Shown in pieces: positions 44,935 to 56,982 of a stretch of 64,000 nucleotides of DNA. The notes under the pieces are model-generated. The model saw only the letters and a list, made by a program, of their open reading frames with translations. It ran no database searches and was not told the DNA's origin. Location of the stretch: contig NC_080166.1 of the NCBI RefSeq assembly GCF_950295315.1, positions 100,294,999 through 100,358,998 of the forward strand. Direction: 5' to 3'. Position numbers and translations under genes: made by a program. The stretch's first letter is position 1. The number at the start of each line of letters is the position of its first letter. Source of the stretch: Erinaceus europaeus (taxonomy: Eukaryota; Chordata; Mammalia; Eulipotyphla; Erinaceidae).

Positions 44935-46213
44935 TCATGTTTTGGCAGTTCCAGCTCACTTTCTACAGAAAAGCAGAATTCCAGTGGCTCACCTTACCCA
45001 TGGAGATAGACGTGCAGCATTTCATCCCCTGGCATTTCTCCCCCTAGTTGCCTACTTTGGACTAAGACTTCTATTGGACTTGCTGGTATACTCTTTGGAC
45101 ACTTTACACAATTTTACAGCAGCTTCCTTCCCTTCACGCTGCTGGTTTTGCAAAGACTGACCTGCAGTAGTTCATGGACTTTGCAGCCTGTTGCCTAGAG
45201 GACTATACAACGCCAAATAGCCCCTCTGCTTGGCAGGCCATGCCCTCCCACCTGCAGGTCCTGTCCTTTGAGGCAGGAAATGCCCTTCATTCATTACTAG
45301 GCCCTGTCCCCAGATGCAGGAGATACCCCCAGAGACAGGAAACGCCCCCCTGCCCAACAGCCTTCCCTTGGCATCACACTGGCTCTTACTGCTCCCCTAC
45401 TTGTTAAAGCATTCAGGTTTATGCCCAAAAGGTTTCTGCTCAACCCTACACTACTATTCCTCTGTCACAGATGGAGTCTTTTACAGACATTGACCCATCT
45501 TAATGCAATGACCAGATAGAAAGATAGGGAAAGATGTAGAAATATTGTGAGGAGATGGTGGAGCCTGGCAGAGCTTAACCTATGAGATGAGTTCCTTCAG
45601 GTAAGTCTCTCTCTCAACAGAGGGGTTGAGCACAGGGGGGACACATAAATCTCACAAGGTTGGTGGCCATGTAAATCTTCCCTCCCCCACAAAAACATCC
45701 TACATCTTCCCACCTGAGCATGGCATTCCTTAAAAGACATTTAAGCCTGCTCCACTCTAAATTTCCTATACTGTAGCCATTAGGTAAAAGGAAATTGCTG
45801 CGTAGATGCAGTCACAGCCTCTATGTTTTGCCCTCAGGGCATTGTCAATTCCCCTCAATAGTTGGAGTGCTTTGTTTACTCCTCCCCCTTCCCATCCCCA
45901 TGAGAGATGTTATCATATCCTGGAGTGCTTTATTTACTCCTCCCCCTTCCCATTATCCTATCCCGAGTGCCTTGCTTCATAGCCAATCATGTCCTGACTT
46001 TCTCCCATAAAATCCCTTCTTCTTCCGCCCCTCACTCTCTTGCCAGCTTTTCACCTCGGTGAACAGAATGGTGCTGCACATAGCTAGAGGCAACCATTTT
46101 TGCCAGCTCCACTTGGCCTGAACTTCTGCGCTCTCACCCAACTCTGAGGTCCCTGCGTGAATAAAGAATTATGTTCCCTCTTCGCTCTGGATCTCCTCTC
46201 TCGCTCCTCTGCA
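44935..46213 (+). mobile_element. Partial class II-like ERV: 3' internal region plus LTR
   Basis: The internal part (44935-45534) resembles the internal sequence at 56440-56870: CTCTCTACAGAAAAGCAGAA-like start, TTTCATCCC, and TTGGCATCACACTGG. A purine tract (AAAGATAGGGAAAGA) precedes the LTR, whose start TGTAGAAATATTGTGAGGAG aligns with the solo LTR at 59620. The 5' half is missing. No protein-coding retroviral gene is recognisable. Confidence 0.75.
45535..46213 (+). repeat. LTR with duplicated U3 block
   Basis: 679 bp, TG...CA. U3 carries an imperfect direct repeat (GGAGTGCTTTGTTTACTCCT from 45863 and GGAGTGCTTTATTTACTCCT from 45922, 59 bp apart). TATA-like CATAAAATCC near 46006 and the polyadenylation signal AATAAA near 46160 are in order. 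The end TCTGCA abuts L1 ORF1. Confidence 0.75.
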
Positions 46214-47075
46214 TCATTCAGGTCTTGATAGATATCTTGCCATTCTCTTCTGGCTTTTAGAGCTTGAGTGGAGAAGTGTGCTGATAGTCTTATGGGTATT
46301 CCCCTGCATGTGACTTTTTGTTTTTCTCTTGCAGCCGTTAGGATCCTTTCTTTATCCTTATTTCTTTTCATTGTAACTATAACGTGTCATGGTGTCTTCA
46401 GGTTTATGTTGATTCTGTTTGGGGCTCTCTGGGCCTCTTGAATCTTACTGTCCTTTCTGTTGTTTAAGTCTGGGAAGCTTTCTTCTATGATCTCCTCTAT
46501 GTTTACTTTCCCTTCCTCTCTTTCTTCGTTTGGTAGGCCATTTATACAAATGTTACTTCTTTTGAGATCACCCCATATGTCTCTGTTGTTGTTTTCAGTG
46601 TCTCTCAATCTCTTTTTGAGCTCTTTTACTTATTTGTTTTCTCTAGATCATCCTCTGTCTGGCTAATTCTGTTTTCTGCTTCTGTTAATCTGCTTTCCCT
46701 TCCCTCAGCTTCTTCAGTTCAATTATAATTTTAGCTTGTTATGCTAATTGGCCTCTTAGCTCATCTATTTCAGCTTTCATTTCTCTAATTACTTCGAAGT
46801 AGCTTGTATTTTTTGAGGGTCTCATCTGTTGTTTCCCTAATTGTGCTAGCCCTCTCCTCCAACTTCATTTCTGTGATTACTAGGTTTACTATTGCTTGCA
46901 TACTTTTCTTATCTATGGTTACTTCTGACTCATCTGGAGTTTCTTCTGGGCTCCTGTCCTGAGTCATTGTGGTAGCAATTTTATTTGCTCTTGATTTAAC
47001 CATTTTTTTTATTGATGTGGTTTTTATTTTTCTGTTCTGTCGTTCTTCAGTTGTTGTCTTTTGAGTACAAGCCAT
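46214..47075 (-). pseudogene. L1 ORF1, minus strand, broken
   Basis: Minus frames at 46214-46371 (RILTAAREKQKVTCRG), 46387-46608 (RRM, NICINGLPNEE) and 46785-47075 (start, SPEETPDESEVTIDKKS) are the three parts of ORF1p, split by frameshifts and a stop. Its first ~235 bp (46214-46450) repeat, with several differences, the ORF1 segment already present at 44693-44930. The ATG is at 47073-47075. Confidence 0.85.
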
Positions 47076-48673
47076 GCTATACTACTAAAGACCTTTATGA
47101 CAAATGCAGTCACCAAACTCATATATTACAACAATAGTAACTGAAGCAAGGGTTGATGCAGTTTAACCAATACCAGTTAGCCAAGCAACACATCCAGTTC
47201 ATAAAAAAATAGCAACCAAATAAAATAAAAGGAAAGAGACAGGAAAAAATGAATGCAAGATTAGACAGTTATGCAAATCTACTGTCCACTATAAATTCTA
47301 GGGGTAGAAAGGGGAGAAAGGGAAGTAGAGAAGACCACACATACAGAGTCCACTCTGAGTCAGATTTCTTCCCCAAAATAATTCACAAGCGAGTATCAAT
47401 GAATTCAGAAAACAGAAGAAGGATGAAAGAAGAAAATAATAAAAAAAAAAAGGAAGAGCAGTGAAAGGAAAGATTTTTTTTAAAAAAATTATCTAGTAGG
47501 AGGGAAAAAGGAGAATGGAAGGAAGAGGCAGAGAGAAACAAGTTCCTCTCATAATGTGAAGGGTGCAGACTGCAGTAATTCCATGACAGGCTCCAAAAAA
47601 CTGCAGAAATGAGATAGGCTCAGTTTCAGAAGAAGAGGTCATGGAATTCAGGACCATTACTGGTAATTGAATCCATGGCCCTGAGTTAACAGGAACAAAG
47701 ATAATTTGAGCATTAAAGGCATCTCTGGAGAGATAGAGACCATTAAGCATTTCAAAGGCATCTCCGGAATGATAGAGACTGTTGAACATTTCCCCCAGAT
47801 GTGTAAAGAAGATAACCACAAGGCTAAGCTTGTCATGTATGCTATGTAACCCATACCCTATATATCTTCTCCTGTGCTGGGGTTTGTGGTTGAGCACCTG
47901 GAACAGCTGTGAGGTCTCGGCCCTAGCCCCATGCCTGGGCTAGAAATAAAGGCTCTTTGTCTTTATGTCATTCTGGTCTCTTGGTGGTTTTCCTTAGATA
48001 ACTGTACCCCAACAAATGGATAGGACACCCAGTCACCAAGCAATGGAAAAAACAACACCAGTTAATTTTGGTCAACCTGAAGATGGTGGTTGTAAAATGG
48101 ACATGTGTATATAATGATAGTAATAATAAAATAAAATTGTGTAGAAAACCCCTAACAGTCATTCTGCAGCTTTGACCTCTCTGGCAGCCTGAGCAAAGAC
48201 AACCAATTGTAAGTAGTATCCAAAAAAAAAAAAAAACCCTCCAGGGATGAAGCTCTGATTGATTGGTCAGGTATTTTATCACTCAAATAAAGCTCCATAC
48301 AAGTTAATAAAAAGAAAAGTTAAAGGAAGAGGCTTGGAATGACACCCTTACTGAGCCAGGAATCTTGGTAAAGAAGGCAGCTCAGTAGGAATCCTGCTAG
48401 AAGTGGCTGTCCAAGCCCTAGGGAGCTGGTTCTGGGCAGGGGGTTTGAGCTAAGAAATAATCAAATGATTTCCCTTTGTCCCCCTGGCCTCCATTTGTCA
48501 GCCCAAGAGATAGTTTTGGGGCTGTATTTTAGTGTAATCTGACCAGCCCATGTTCACCCTCCTATAGACAGTCCAGTATACTACCCTATCATGCGGATCC
48601 TGGGATGCAAGCTGCTGCCTCTTGGAGCTCATGGCAACTACTGCTTCAAAGTTGCCATCTTGGCTCTGCCCCC
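47076..48673 (-). mobile_element. L1 5'UTR, minus strand, split by a solo LTR
   Basis: Antisense 5'UTR: 47076-47513, then an LTR, then about 48021-48673. On the minus strand it begins GGGGGCAGAGCCAAGATGGC; the AAGATGGC at about 48654-48661 is the YY1-type motif at the L1 5' end. A poly(A)/(T) stretch at 48222-48236 and CT-poor leader follow. So this L1 was inserted full-length at its 5' end. Confidence 0.7.
47520..48014 (+). mobile_element. Solo LTR with 6-bp TSD, inside L1 5'UTR
   Basis: 495 bp ending CCCCAACA. AATGGA at 47514-47519 and 48015-48020 is a perfect 6-bp TSD, typical of class II ERVs. TATATATC near 47860 and AATAAA near 47946 fit TATA box and polyadenylation signal. The expected 5' TG seems to have become AG. 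Confidence 0.7.
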
Positions 48674-48679
48674 ATAGTT

Positions 48680-50245
<1,566 letters not shown>

Positions 50246-50299
50246 TCCTCTTCTTTTTAATATATATGTTCCTGTGAATCCCTTGATATCAAAACAGTG

Positions 50300-50618
50300 A
50301 TTTTTTAAAATATATATATATATTTATTTTTTATGTATTTTTATATTTATTTTCCCTTTTGTTGCACTTGTTTTTATTGCTGTTGCAGTTATTATTGTTG
50401 TTGCTATTGATATCATCATTCTTAGGACAGAGAAATGGAGAGAGGTGGGGAAGGCAGAGAGGGGGAGAGAAAGACAGACACCTGCAGACCTGCTTCACCA
50501 CCTGTGAAGCGACGCCTCTGCAGATGGGGAGCTGGAGGCTCGAACCCGGATCCTTAACCCCAATCTTTGCGCTTTGAGCCACGTGTGCTTAAGCCGCTGT
50601 GTTACCTACCGACTCCCT
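50300..50618 (-). mobile_element. tRNA-headed SINE (type A), antisense
   Basis: Full-length, with a TATATATATATTTATTTT tail region. TSD AAAACAGTG at 50291-50299 and 50619-50627. Confidence 0.93.
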
Positions 50619-50627
50619 AAAACAGTG

Positions 50628-52270
50628 TTTTGTTTCCCTTAGTTATGCCTTCTGTATAACTAGAGACCTGGGTTGTAGTAAGTAGTACACTGGTCTGAGC
50701 TTAGTCTGCTACTTTTGTGCTCCACCATATGAGTGAGCTAGAATGAAGGTGATTTAGTCTTTAGTATTCTTGAGCTACTTACTCTTAGAGATCTTACTCT
50801 GTGAGTAAGAGCTGGGAGGAGGGAGAAAGTCCTAAATTTCTCAACTATTTTTGCTAGTAGTCTGAACTTCCTTGGTCATATAATCTTTCACTAGGGAGTG
50901 GGACAAGAGAGAACCCTATATTTGTATCTGGGGTAGAGCTGCCATTTCTCTCTGCTGGGAGAGGAGAAAGCAGTAGGGGGAAATTATTGAAACAACTCAA
51001 TCACTCTTCTTATTGAGATTGAATAGAATTAATTGGATACATATTTTCTCCCTTTGTTACATGCTCTTTGATAATTTCCAGAAATGTTAGTTTTCTATTT
51101 ATATTTTCTGCAGGAATGATGCTTTTGTGGTGAGCAGGTCCAGGAAGATTCCCATGCTAGAACTCAAGAATCAATGTTAGTCCTTACATTTTCTTGGTAT
51201 TTGATAGCTGCAATTTACTGTTTTGAATTGAGAATTTTATGTTGCACTATCTGATCATGGCTCTTGTTACTGCTTCTGGTGTAGTACATTTTAAAAAGAT
51301 TTTTTGTTCCCTGCTTTCCTTTCTTTTTAAAATTCTGCATTAGTTCTCACGATTTTCCTTCCACTAAACATATCTTCCAAGGTCCAGAAGAAGCAGAATG
51401 ATTCCTGGACCAGCAACTACCTCATTCTCACTACTGTGTTCCTTACCTTGACTCCTCAAATGTGTTCTGTCTGCATTCATTTAAGTCCTATGGTCATGAG
51501 AGAGGGTCCAGAAATTTTTATAAATCAGATGAGAAAGTGTTGGGTTGTCAGAAAAGTCATGTCATATTTTCTATGCAAAAATGTGTCCTGACATTTCCAA
51601 GAACCCAATAGTATACCATTTGAAGCAAAGTATTTCTTAAAGGTATGTCTCATCACAGGACACATTCTTGATTTTTTTCTCTCTTTTTTTTACCTTCTGG
51701 ATTCTGGAGTTCAGATGTATATTTGCTATATGCCAAAATTTGACTATTTCATGATAAATTGCACCTTCATTTTATTAATTCTGTCTTATTTTGACTTGCC
51801 CATTACTATTTTTGATGGTTAATGTGCTATTAGAACCTTCTATAAACTAATAGTAATTAGCTTAGTGTTTTAGAACAATTTGGGCTCCACACAGTGGGAG
51901 TGCACAGTTACTAACTGGACAAAATGACCATTTTGCCAAAGAAGGAAGTCATATGGTAGTCATAGGGAGCCAATAGCCTTAGAGATTTTATAATTCAGAC
52001 CGCAGTTATAATGCCTGTTAAGTGTCAATACTAAACATTAACGTTAGTACTTAGAAGTATTTATTTTCCTCTGGGATTCCTTTCACAAGATTTTTATCCT
52101 TTGTCTTAAGATATGCATGGTCTCACACTGATTTCTGTTTAGGCTTTTTTCTTCTAACACAGTCCCACTCATAAAATGTTTTCCTTTCCTCATTTATACT
52201 TGACTGTCAATTGAAAAATCTTTGCTTCTTAGAAGAAAGCATAGGTCTTTAAGTTCCTTGGCATTGGTTT
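50628..52270. other. Mostly unique sequence, nothing firmly recognised
   Basis: 50640-50995 may be more L1 5'UTR (CCATTTCTCTCTGCTGGGAG) but this could not be confirmed. The rest has no recognisable repeat or gene. Confidence 0.35.
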
Positions 52271-53020
52271 AGTGATACTTTGTTTTGACAACTAAAACAG
52301 GAACACAAGAGCCAAAAACAAGCATGTAGAGCTATTTCAAACTAAAAGCTTCTGCACAGAAGAGAAAATCAACAAAATAAAAAAAGAAACTTAGCAAATT
52401 AGTGAAGATATTTATAAATCATATTTCTGCTAAGGGATTAGTATCAGAACTCACACAACTCAGTACCAAGAACAAATGTAAATATGACAAAAATATGTAA
52501 AAGATCTCATTTGACACTTTTGAAGACAGATGACTGAAATGTATGTGAAAAGGGACTCAACATACTACTCTTCTGGAAAATGCAATAAAAACTACAGTTA
52601 AGGTGAGGGTAGATAGCATAATGGTTATGCACAGACTGTAATGCCTGAGGCTCCAGAGTCCCAAATTCAATCTCCTACACCACCATAAGCCAGAGATGAG
52701 CAATACTCTGGTTAAACAAACAAACAACAACAACAACAAAATCCTATAGTGAGATAGTAGTATTCCACTACATACATACAACACAACTTCCTTAGTCACT
52801 CATTTGTCATTGGATATCTGGTTTTGTTCTAATTTTGGGCTATTGCAAATTGAGCTTCTATGAGCAATGGTATACACTTTGGATAGGTGTTTTTATTTTC
52901 TTTGAATAAATCTCCAGGAAAGAAATTGCCAGGTCATAGTGTAGATCCATTTTCAGTTTCTGAGAAATCACCAGACTGATGATTAGACCAATCTACATTT
53001 ACACCAGCAGCTTAGAAAGA
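52271..53020. mobile_element. Old L1 fragments in inverted orientation, split by a SINE
   Basis: 52290-52598 is sense ORF2 (AAAGCTTCTGCACAGAAGAG, ATGTGAAAAGGGACTCAACA). After the SINE, GTGAGATAG continues the sense strand for a few bases, then from about 52755 the sequence is antisense ORF2 (AGTATTCCACTACATACATA, TTTACACCAGCAGC). The arms converge (3' ends facing each other). Confidence 0.7.
52600..52745 (+). mobile_element. tRNA-headed SINE (type D), sense
   Basis: GGTGAGGGTAGATAGCATAA head, GAGGCTCCAGAGTCCCAAAT, CACCATAAGCCAGAGATGAG and AAACAAACAAACAACAACAA tail. ACTACAGT and CCTATAGT flank it as a weak TSD. Confidence 0.88.
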
Positions 53021-53029
53021 TTTACATTT

Positions 53030-53338
53030 CTTCCCTTCCTCCCTCCCTCCTTCCTTCCTTCCTTCCTTCCTCCCTTCCTTCCTTCCTTCTCTCCCTTCCT
53101 TCTCTCCCTCCTTCCTTCCTTCCTTTTTCCTTCCTTCCTCTTTTTCATTCTTATTTGACAGAAATAAACAGGGAATGAGAAAAAAACAACACTGAGAAAG
53201 AACATACCTGTAGCCTTGCCCCACTACTTGTGAAAGCTCTTCTCCATCCCAGCTGGAGGGGACTGGGAACTAGAATCCTGGTCCTTGTACATGGTAATGT
53301 ATACACTCTACTGGAAGTGCCACTTTCAGGTCCCCAAG
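53030..53338 (-). mobile_element. tRNA-headed SINE (type B) with (TTCC)n tail, antisense
   Basis: 53030-53135 is a CCTT/CTTCC-type microsatellite grown from the tail; body and degraded head follow. GATTTACATTT (ends 53029) and GCTTTACATTT (from about 53339) form the TSD. Confidence 0.85.
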
Positions 53339-53495
53339 GCTTTACATTTACATTTCCTTAAGTATATTCTGACCTAGACTTCTGGAGTATACTATATAGA
53401 TAGATATATGTATAAAAGCAATTTGAAACTGCATAGAAGCTCTCTCATGAAAGCAAGATTTTTATAATCCTGTTGCTATTGTTGAGATGTATGCT

Positions 53496-53903
53496 TGTTG
53501 TTTTCGCCGGGCTGGCTTCACGGGCTGGTAACAGACGACCAGGGACTCATGGCTGGGTTGTACGCAGTATCTCTTTATTCATGCAGGATGCAGAGCAATA
53601 TATACCAAGCTAAGCTAAATTAAAACTAAAAACTAAAATAATATACTTGCCAAGTAGGGTGTAAACAGGATGTGACATAGAGAGGGTGGAGAGAAAAGTG
53701 AGTGGTGAAAATCAGGGTATGACAAGGAGAGGGGGCGGAGCAGGCAAGAATTCTACCACTGAACCACCAATGCCCTGGAGGGAGGGTGGTGCTTGTTAAC
53801 AGCGGTTATGTAAATAGAATGAAGTGGTTATGTAAATAGAATCGTGTTAAGCAGGGAGGATTAAACTAATGAAACAGAAGGGGTTTTTAGAAGCATACCA
53901 ACA
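53496..53903 (-). repeat. ERV LTR A (minus)
   Basis: 408 bp. Minus strand: TGTTGGTATGCTTCTAAAAA ... AATAAAGAGATACTGCGTAC ... GGCGAAAACAACA. Next to it, the complement of the purine tract (TTCCCCTTTTATTTTT) marks the U3 boundary inside the element. Confidence 0.93.
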
Positions 53904-54811
53904 ATTCCCCTTTTATTTTTAACTAATGGCCATAGTATCAGGATTGTGGGGTGAACAGAAACCTATATCGTACAGACATTTTCAAAAGAACTGGCATAAG
54001 ACATGGAAAACAAAATAGGTGAGCAGCAATAACCAGTGTGATGCCAAGGGGAACGTTTCTTGCCTCAAAGGGAAAGGTCTAGCAGGAGAAAGGGCATTTC
54101 TTGCCTATGGGAGTGCTTCATGCCTCTGGGGGCATCTCTTGCCTCAAAGGGCGTTTCCTACCTCTGTGGGAATAAACTAATAAGGAGGAGGAGTTTTCTG
54201 AATCTGGGAACATAGCCTGCAGGCGAGGGGACATGGTTTATAAAGTCTCAAGGCAATTGGCTGAAATTAGTCTTTGAGAAACACAGCAGCGGGTACCAGT
54301 AAGTCTGATGGAAGTGTCAGTCCAAAGTAGCTGACCACAGAAGAAAATGCCAAGGGATGAAACGCTGCATGTCTGTCTCGATGGGGAATGTCGGCCACCA
54401 GAATTCTGCTTTTCTGTAGAGAGTGATCTTTGGAGTCTGTGAATCTGTTTCTTCAGGTCGTGCCAGGTCACATCATTGGTTTCCGGGGATGTGTTGTAGT
54501 CATTCCATCTTGTGGGCAATGTCAGAGAACGGGAGTCCAAATGGATTTCCGGGAATTCCATTTGAGTAGATGCTTTTTCATGTGAAGACTTGACAGCTGA
54601 AATTCACTTACTTGTCAAACAAAACTTGTAGCAGAATAGAAGTTTACTATAATTGATAACTCCATTATAATCTTGGCATCACACTGATTATTGCTGCTCA
54701 CCTATTTTTTTTTCCATGTCTTATGCCAGTTCTTTTGAACTATACAATATAGGTTTCTGTTCACCCCACAATCCTGATACTATGGCCATTAGTTAAAAAT
54801 AAAAGGGGAAT

Positions 54812-55214
54812 TGTTGGTATGCTTCTAAAAACCCCTTCTGTTTCATTAGTTTAATCCCCCCTGCTTAACACTATTCTATTTACATAACCATTCTATTTGC
54901 ATAACCGCTGTTAACAAGCACCACCCTCCCTCCAGGGCATTGGTGGTTCAGTGGTAGAATTCTTGCCCGCTCCGCCCCCTCTCCTTGTCATACCCTGATT
55001 TTCACCACTCACTTTTCTCTCCACCCTCTCTATGTCACATCCTGTTTACACCCTACTTGGCAAGTATATTATTTTAGTTTTTAGTTTTAGTTTAGCTTAG
55101 CTTGGTATAGATTGCGCTGCATCCTGCATGAATAAAGAGATACTGCGTACAACCCAGCCATGAGTCCCGTGTCATCTGTTACCCGCCCATGAAGCCAGCC
55201 TGGCGAAAACAACA
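54812..55214 (+). repeat. ERV LTR B (plus, internal)
   Basis: 403 bp. Preceded by a purine tract (AAAATAAAAGGGGAAT) and followed by a primer-binding site, so it is shared by internal sequence on both sides, as in a tandem or circularly derived provirus. It lacks a 5-bp block (ACTTC) present in LTRs A and C. Confidence 0.93.
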
Positions 55215-55216
55215 TA

Positions 55217-55236
55217 TGGCGCCTACAACGTGGGAC
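55217..55236 (+). other. Primer-binding site, tRNA-Lys-like
   Basis: TGGCGCCTACAACGTGGGAC, two bases after the LTR end. It resembles the tRNA-Lys1,2 primer site of betaretroviruses and lentiviruses, with a 2-base insertion and one substitution. Confidence 0.75.
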
Positions 55237-56965
55237 TGGACCTGCGTAACTCCCAGATAAGTGAAGACTTTGCCTACCTATGCACTATGGTCTTCTCTTA
55301 TACTTATGAAGAGGTTTGCCAAATCCTCTACTGTTTCATCATGAGACAGTTACTCTGTCTCTGGAACATTTTGCTCTGGGCCACACTTTGTTTCCCTGAC
55401 CAGGAACTTTGGTATCTTGTGACCCTAATCATAGAGCTTGGGAGATGCACAGAGATTTCTCCTTGGACTTTCTGGATTCCCTCTCCCATGTTTCCTGAGG
55501 AACAGGACTACATTTTGCTCCGAGCCACAATTTGGTTCTTTATGACCTTGATCATAGACCTTGGGATATGCATGGGGATTTCCACTGGGACTTTCTGGAC
55601 TTCTTCTTGAATGTTTCCCATGGAGAAGGACTACTTTAATTTGAGGAGCATTTTCGAGTACCCTGGCAATCCCCAAGAATGGAGACATGTGGTTAGTTCT
55701 ACTCTCCTGATTGGATTCTTTCTTCGATGGGAAGACGCTTTTAAAAGTCGATGCCTGAAGCAATCCAGCAGTAACATTCAGAAGCACCCTAAATGGAATT
55801 TTGAAGAGCTTTTTAGACTATAATGCCCTCCGGAGACTCATGATACTACATGGTGAGATCTGCATAATCAGGTTCAAGTTGCGTTTCGTAAGAGAGTGAT
55901 TTGAATGACTGAATTTTGTATGACATTGACTTAATAAAAAATGCTGGATGCAGCCATGATTTCTAGAGGCATCCAGAAACAATCCAAAAAATTGTTTTTT
56001 CTCTCCTTTGATTTCTTTTTTACGTCATGGCATAAATCTGAAATGTTTAATCCTGAAACGGTATGTGTTATGGGTGGGGCAGATAGTGGAATGATTATGT
56101 TAATTATTCTCATGCCTGAGGCTTTTAACCATGATTCTTCTGTTTACCTTTCCACATTTTATTGAGTTTAAACTGTTTAAACAAACCTTAAAATCATACT
56201 AGAAAGGACTTCCAGTTATAATGGAGTTATCAATTATAATAAACTTCTATTCTGCTACACGTTTTGTTTGACAAGTAAGTGAATTTCAGCTGTCAAGTCT
56301 TCACATGAAAAAGCATCTACTCAAATGGAATTCCCGGAAATCCATTTGGACCCCTGTTCTCTGACATTGCCCACAAGATGGAATGACTACAACACACCCC
56401 CGGAAACCAATGATGTGACCTGGCACGACCTGAAGAAACAGATTCATAGACTCCAAAGATCACTCTCTACAGAAAAGCAGAATTCTGGTGGCCGACATTC
56501 CCCATCGAGACAGACATGCAGCGTTTCATCCCTTGGCATTTTCTTCTGTGGTCAGCTACTTTGGACTGACACTTCCATCAGACCTACTGGTACACGCTGC
56601 TGTGTTTCTCAAAGACTAATTTCAGCCAATTGCCTTGAGACTTTATAAACCATGTCCTCTCGCCTGCAGGCTATGTTCCCAGAGTCAGAAAACTCCTCCT
56701 CCTTATTAGTTTATTCCCACAGAGGTAGGAAACGCCCTTTGAGGCAAGAGATGCCCCCAGAGGCATGAAGCACTCCCAGAGGCAAGAAATGCCCTTTCGC
56801 CTGCTAGGCCTTGCCCTTTGAGGCAAGAAACGTTCCCCTTGGCATCACACTGGTTATTGCTGCTCACCTATTTTGTTTTCCATGTCTTATGCCAGTTCTT
56901 TTGAAAACGTCTGTACGATATAGGTTTCTGTTCACCCCACAATCCTGATACTATGGCCATTAGTT
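55237..56965 (+). other. ERV internal region, no retroviral gene
   Basis: About 1.7 kb. An open frame at 55230-55610 holds a ~123-bp tandem repeat (units sharing ATTTTGCTC, ATCATAGA and GGACTTTCTGG) but no Gag-like feature. A SINE type D-like head fragment (GGGGCAGATAGTGGAATGAT) is at about 56075-56125. A 107-codon frame at 56325-56648 recurs, with few differences, in the inverted arm at 54238-54561. Downstream, short GAGGCAAGAAATGCCC-like blocks recur several times (56720-56840). I do not recognise any of these as gag, pol or env. Confidence 0.6.
56325..56648 (+). CDS. Unidentified 107-codon open frame in ERV internal region
   Basis: Starts MEFPEIHLD and contains TWHDLKKQIHRLQRSLSTEK, a short amphipathic stretch. 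It has no signal peptide or membrane segment. The inverted arm (54238-54561, minus) carries the same frame with only a few substitutions and no break, and the partial ERV at 44960 holds a diverged trace of it. It could be a remnant of a retroviral gene or a chance frame; I do not recognise it. Confidence 0.3.
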   Translation: MEFPEIHLDPCSLTLPTRWNDYNTPPETNDVTWHDLKKQIHRLQRSLSTEKQNSGGRHSPSRQTCSVSSLGIFFCGQLLWTDTSIRPTGTRCCVSQRLISANCLETL

Positions 56966-56982
56966 AAAAAGAAAGGGGGAAT
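56966..56982 (+). other. Polypurine tract of the ERV
   Basis: AAAAAGAAAGGGGGAAT just before LTR C; equivalent tracts sit before LTR B and, in complement, beside LTR A. Confidence 0.85.

Noticed and set aside
45795..46010. 71-codon frame in the 45.5-kb LTR
   Set aside because: It is produced by the duplicated pyrimidine-rich U3 block.
55217..55236. Considered an intact, functional primer-binding site
   Set aside because: A 2-base insertion after TGGCGCC compared with the tRNA-Lys1,2 complement means pairing is imperfect, so only a resemblance is claimed.
55230..55610. 126-codon frame after the ERV primer site as gag
   Set aside because: It consists of tandemly repeated, tryptophan-rich sequence with no capsid or zinc-knuckle pattern, and starts within the leader; more likely a by-product of the repeats.
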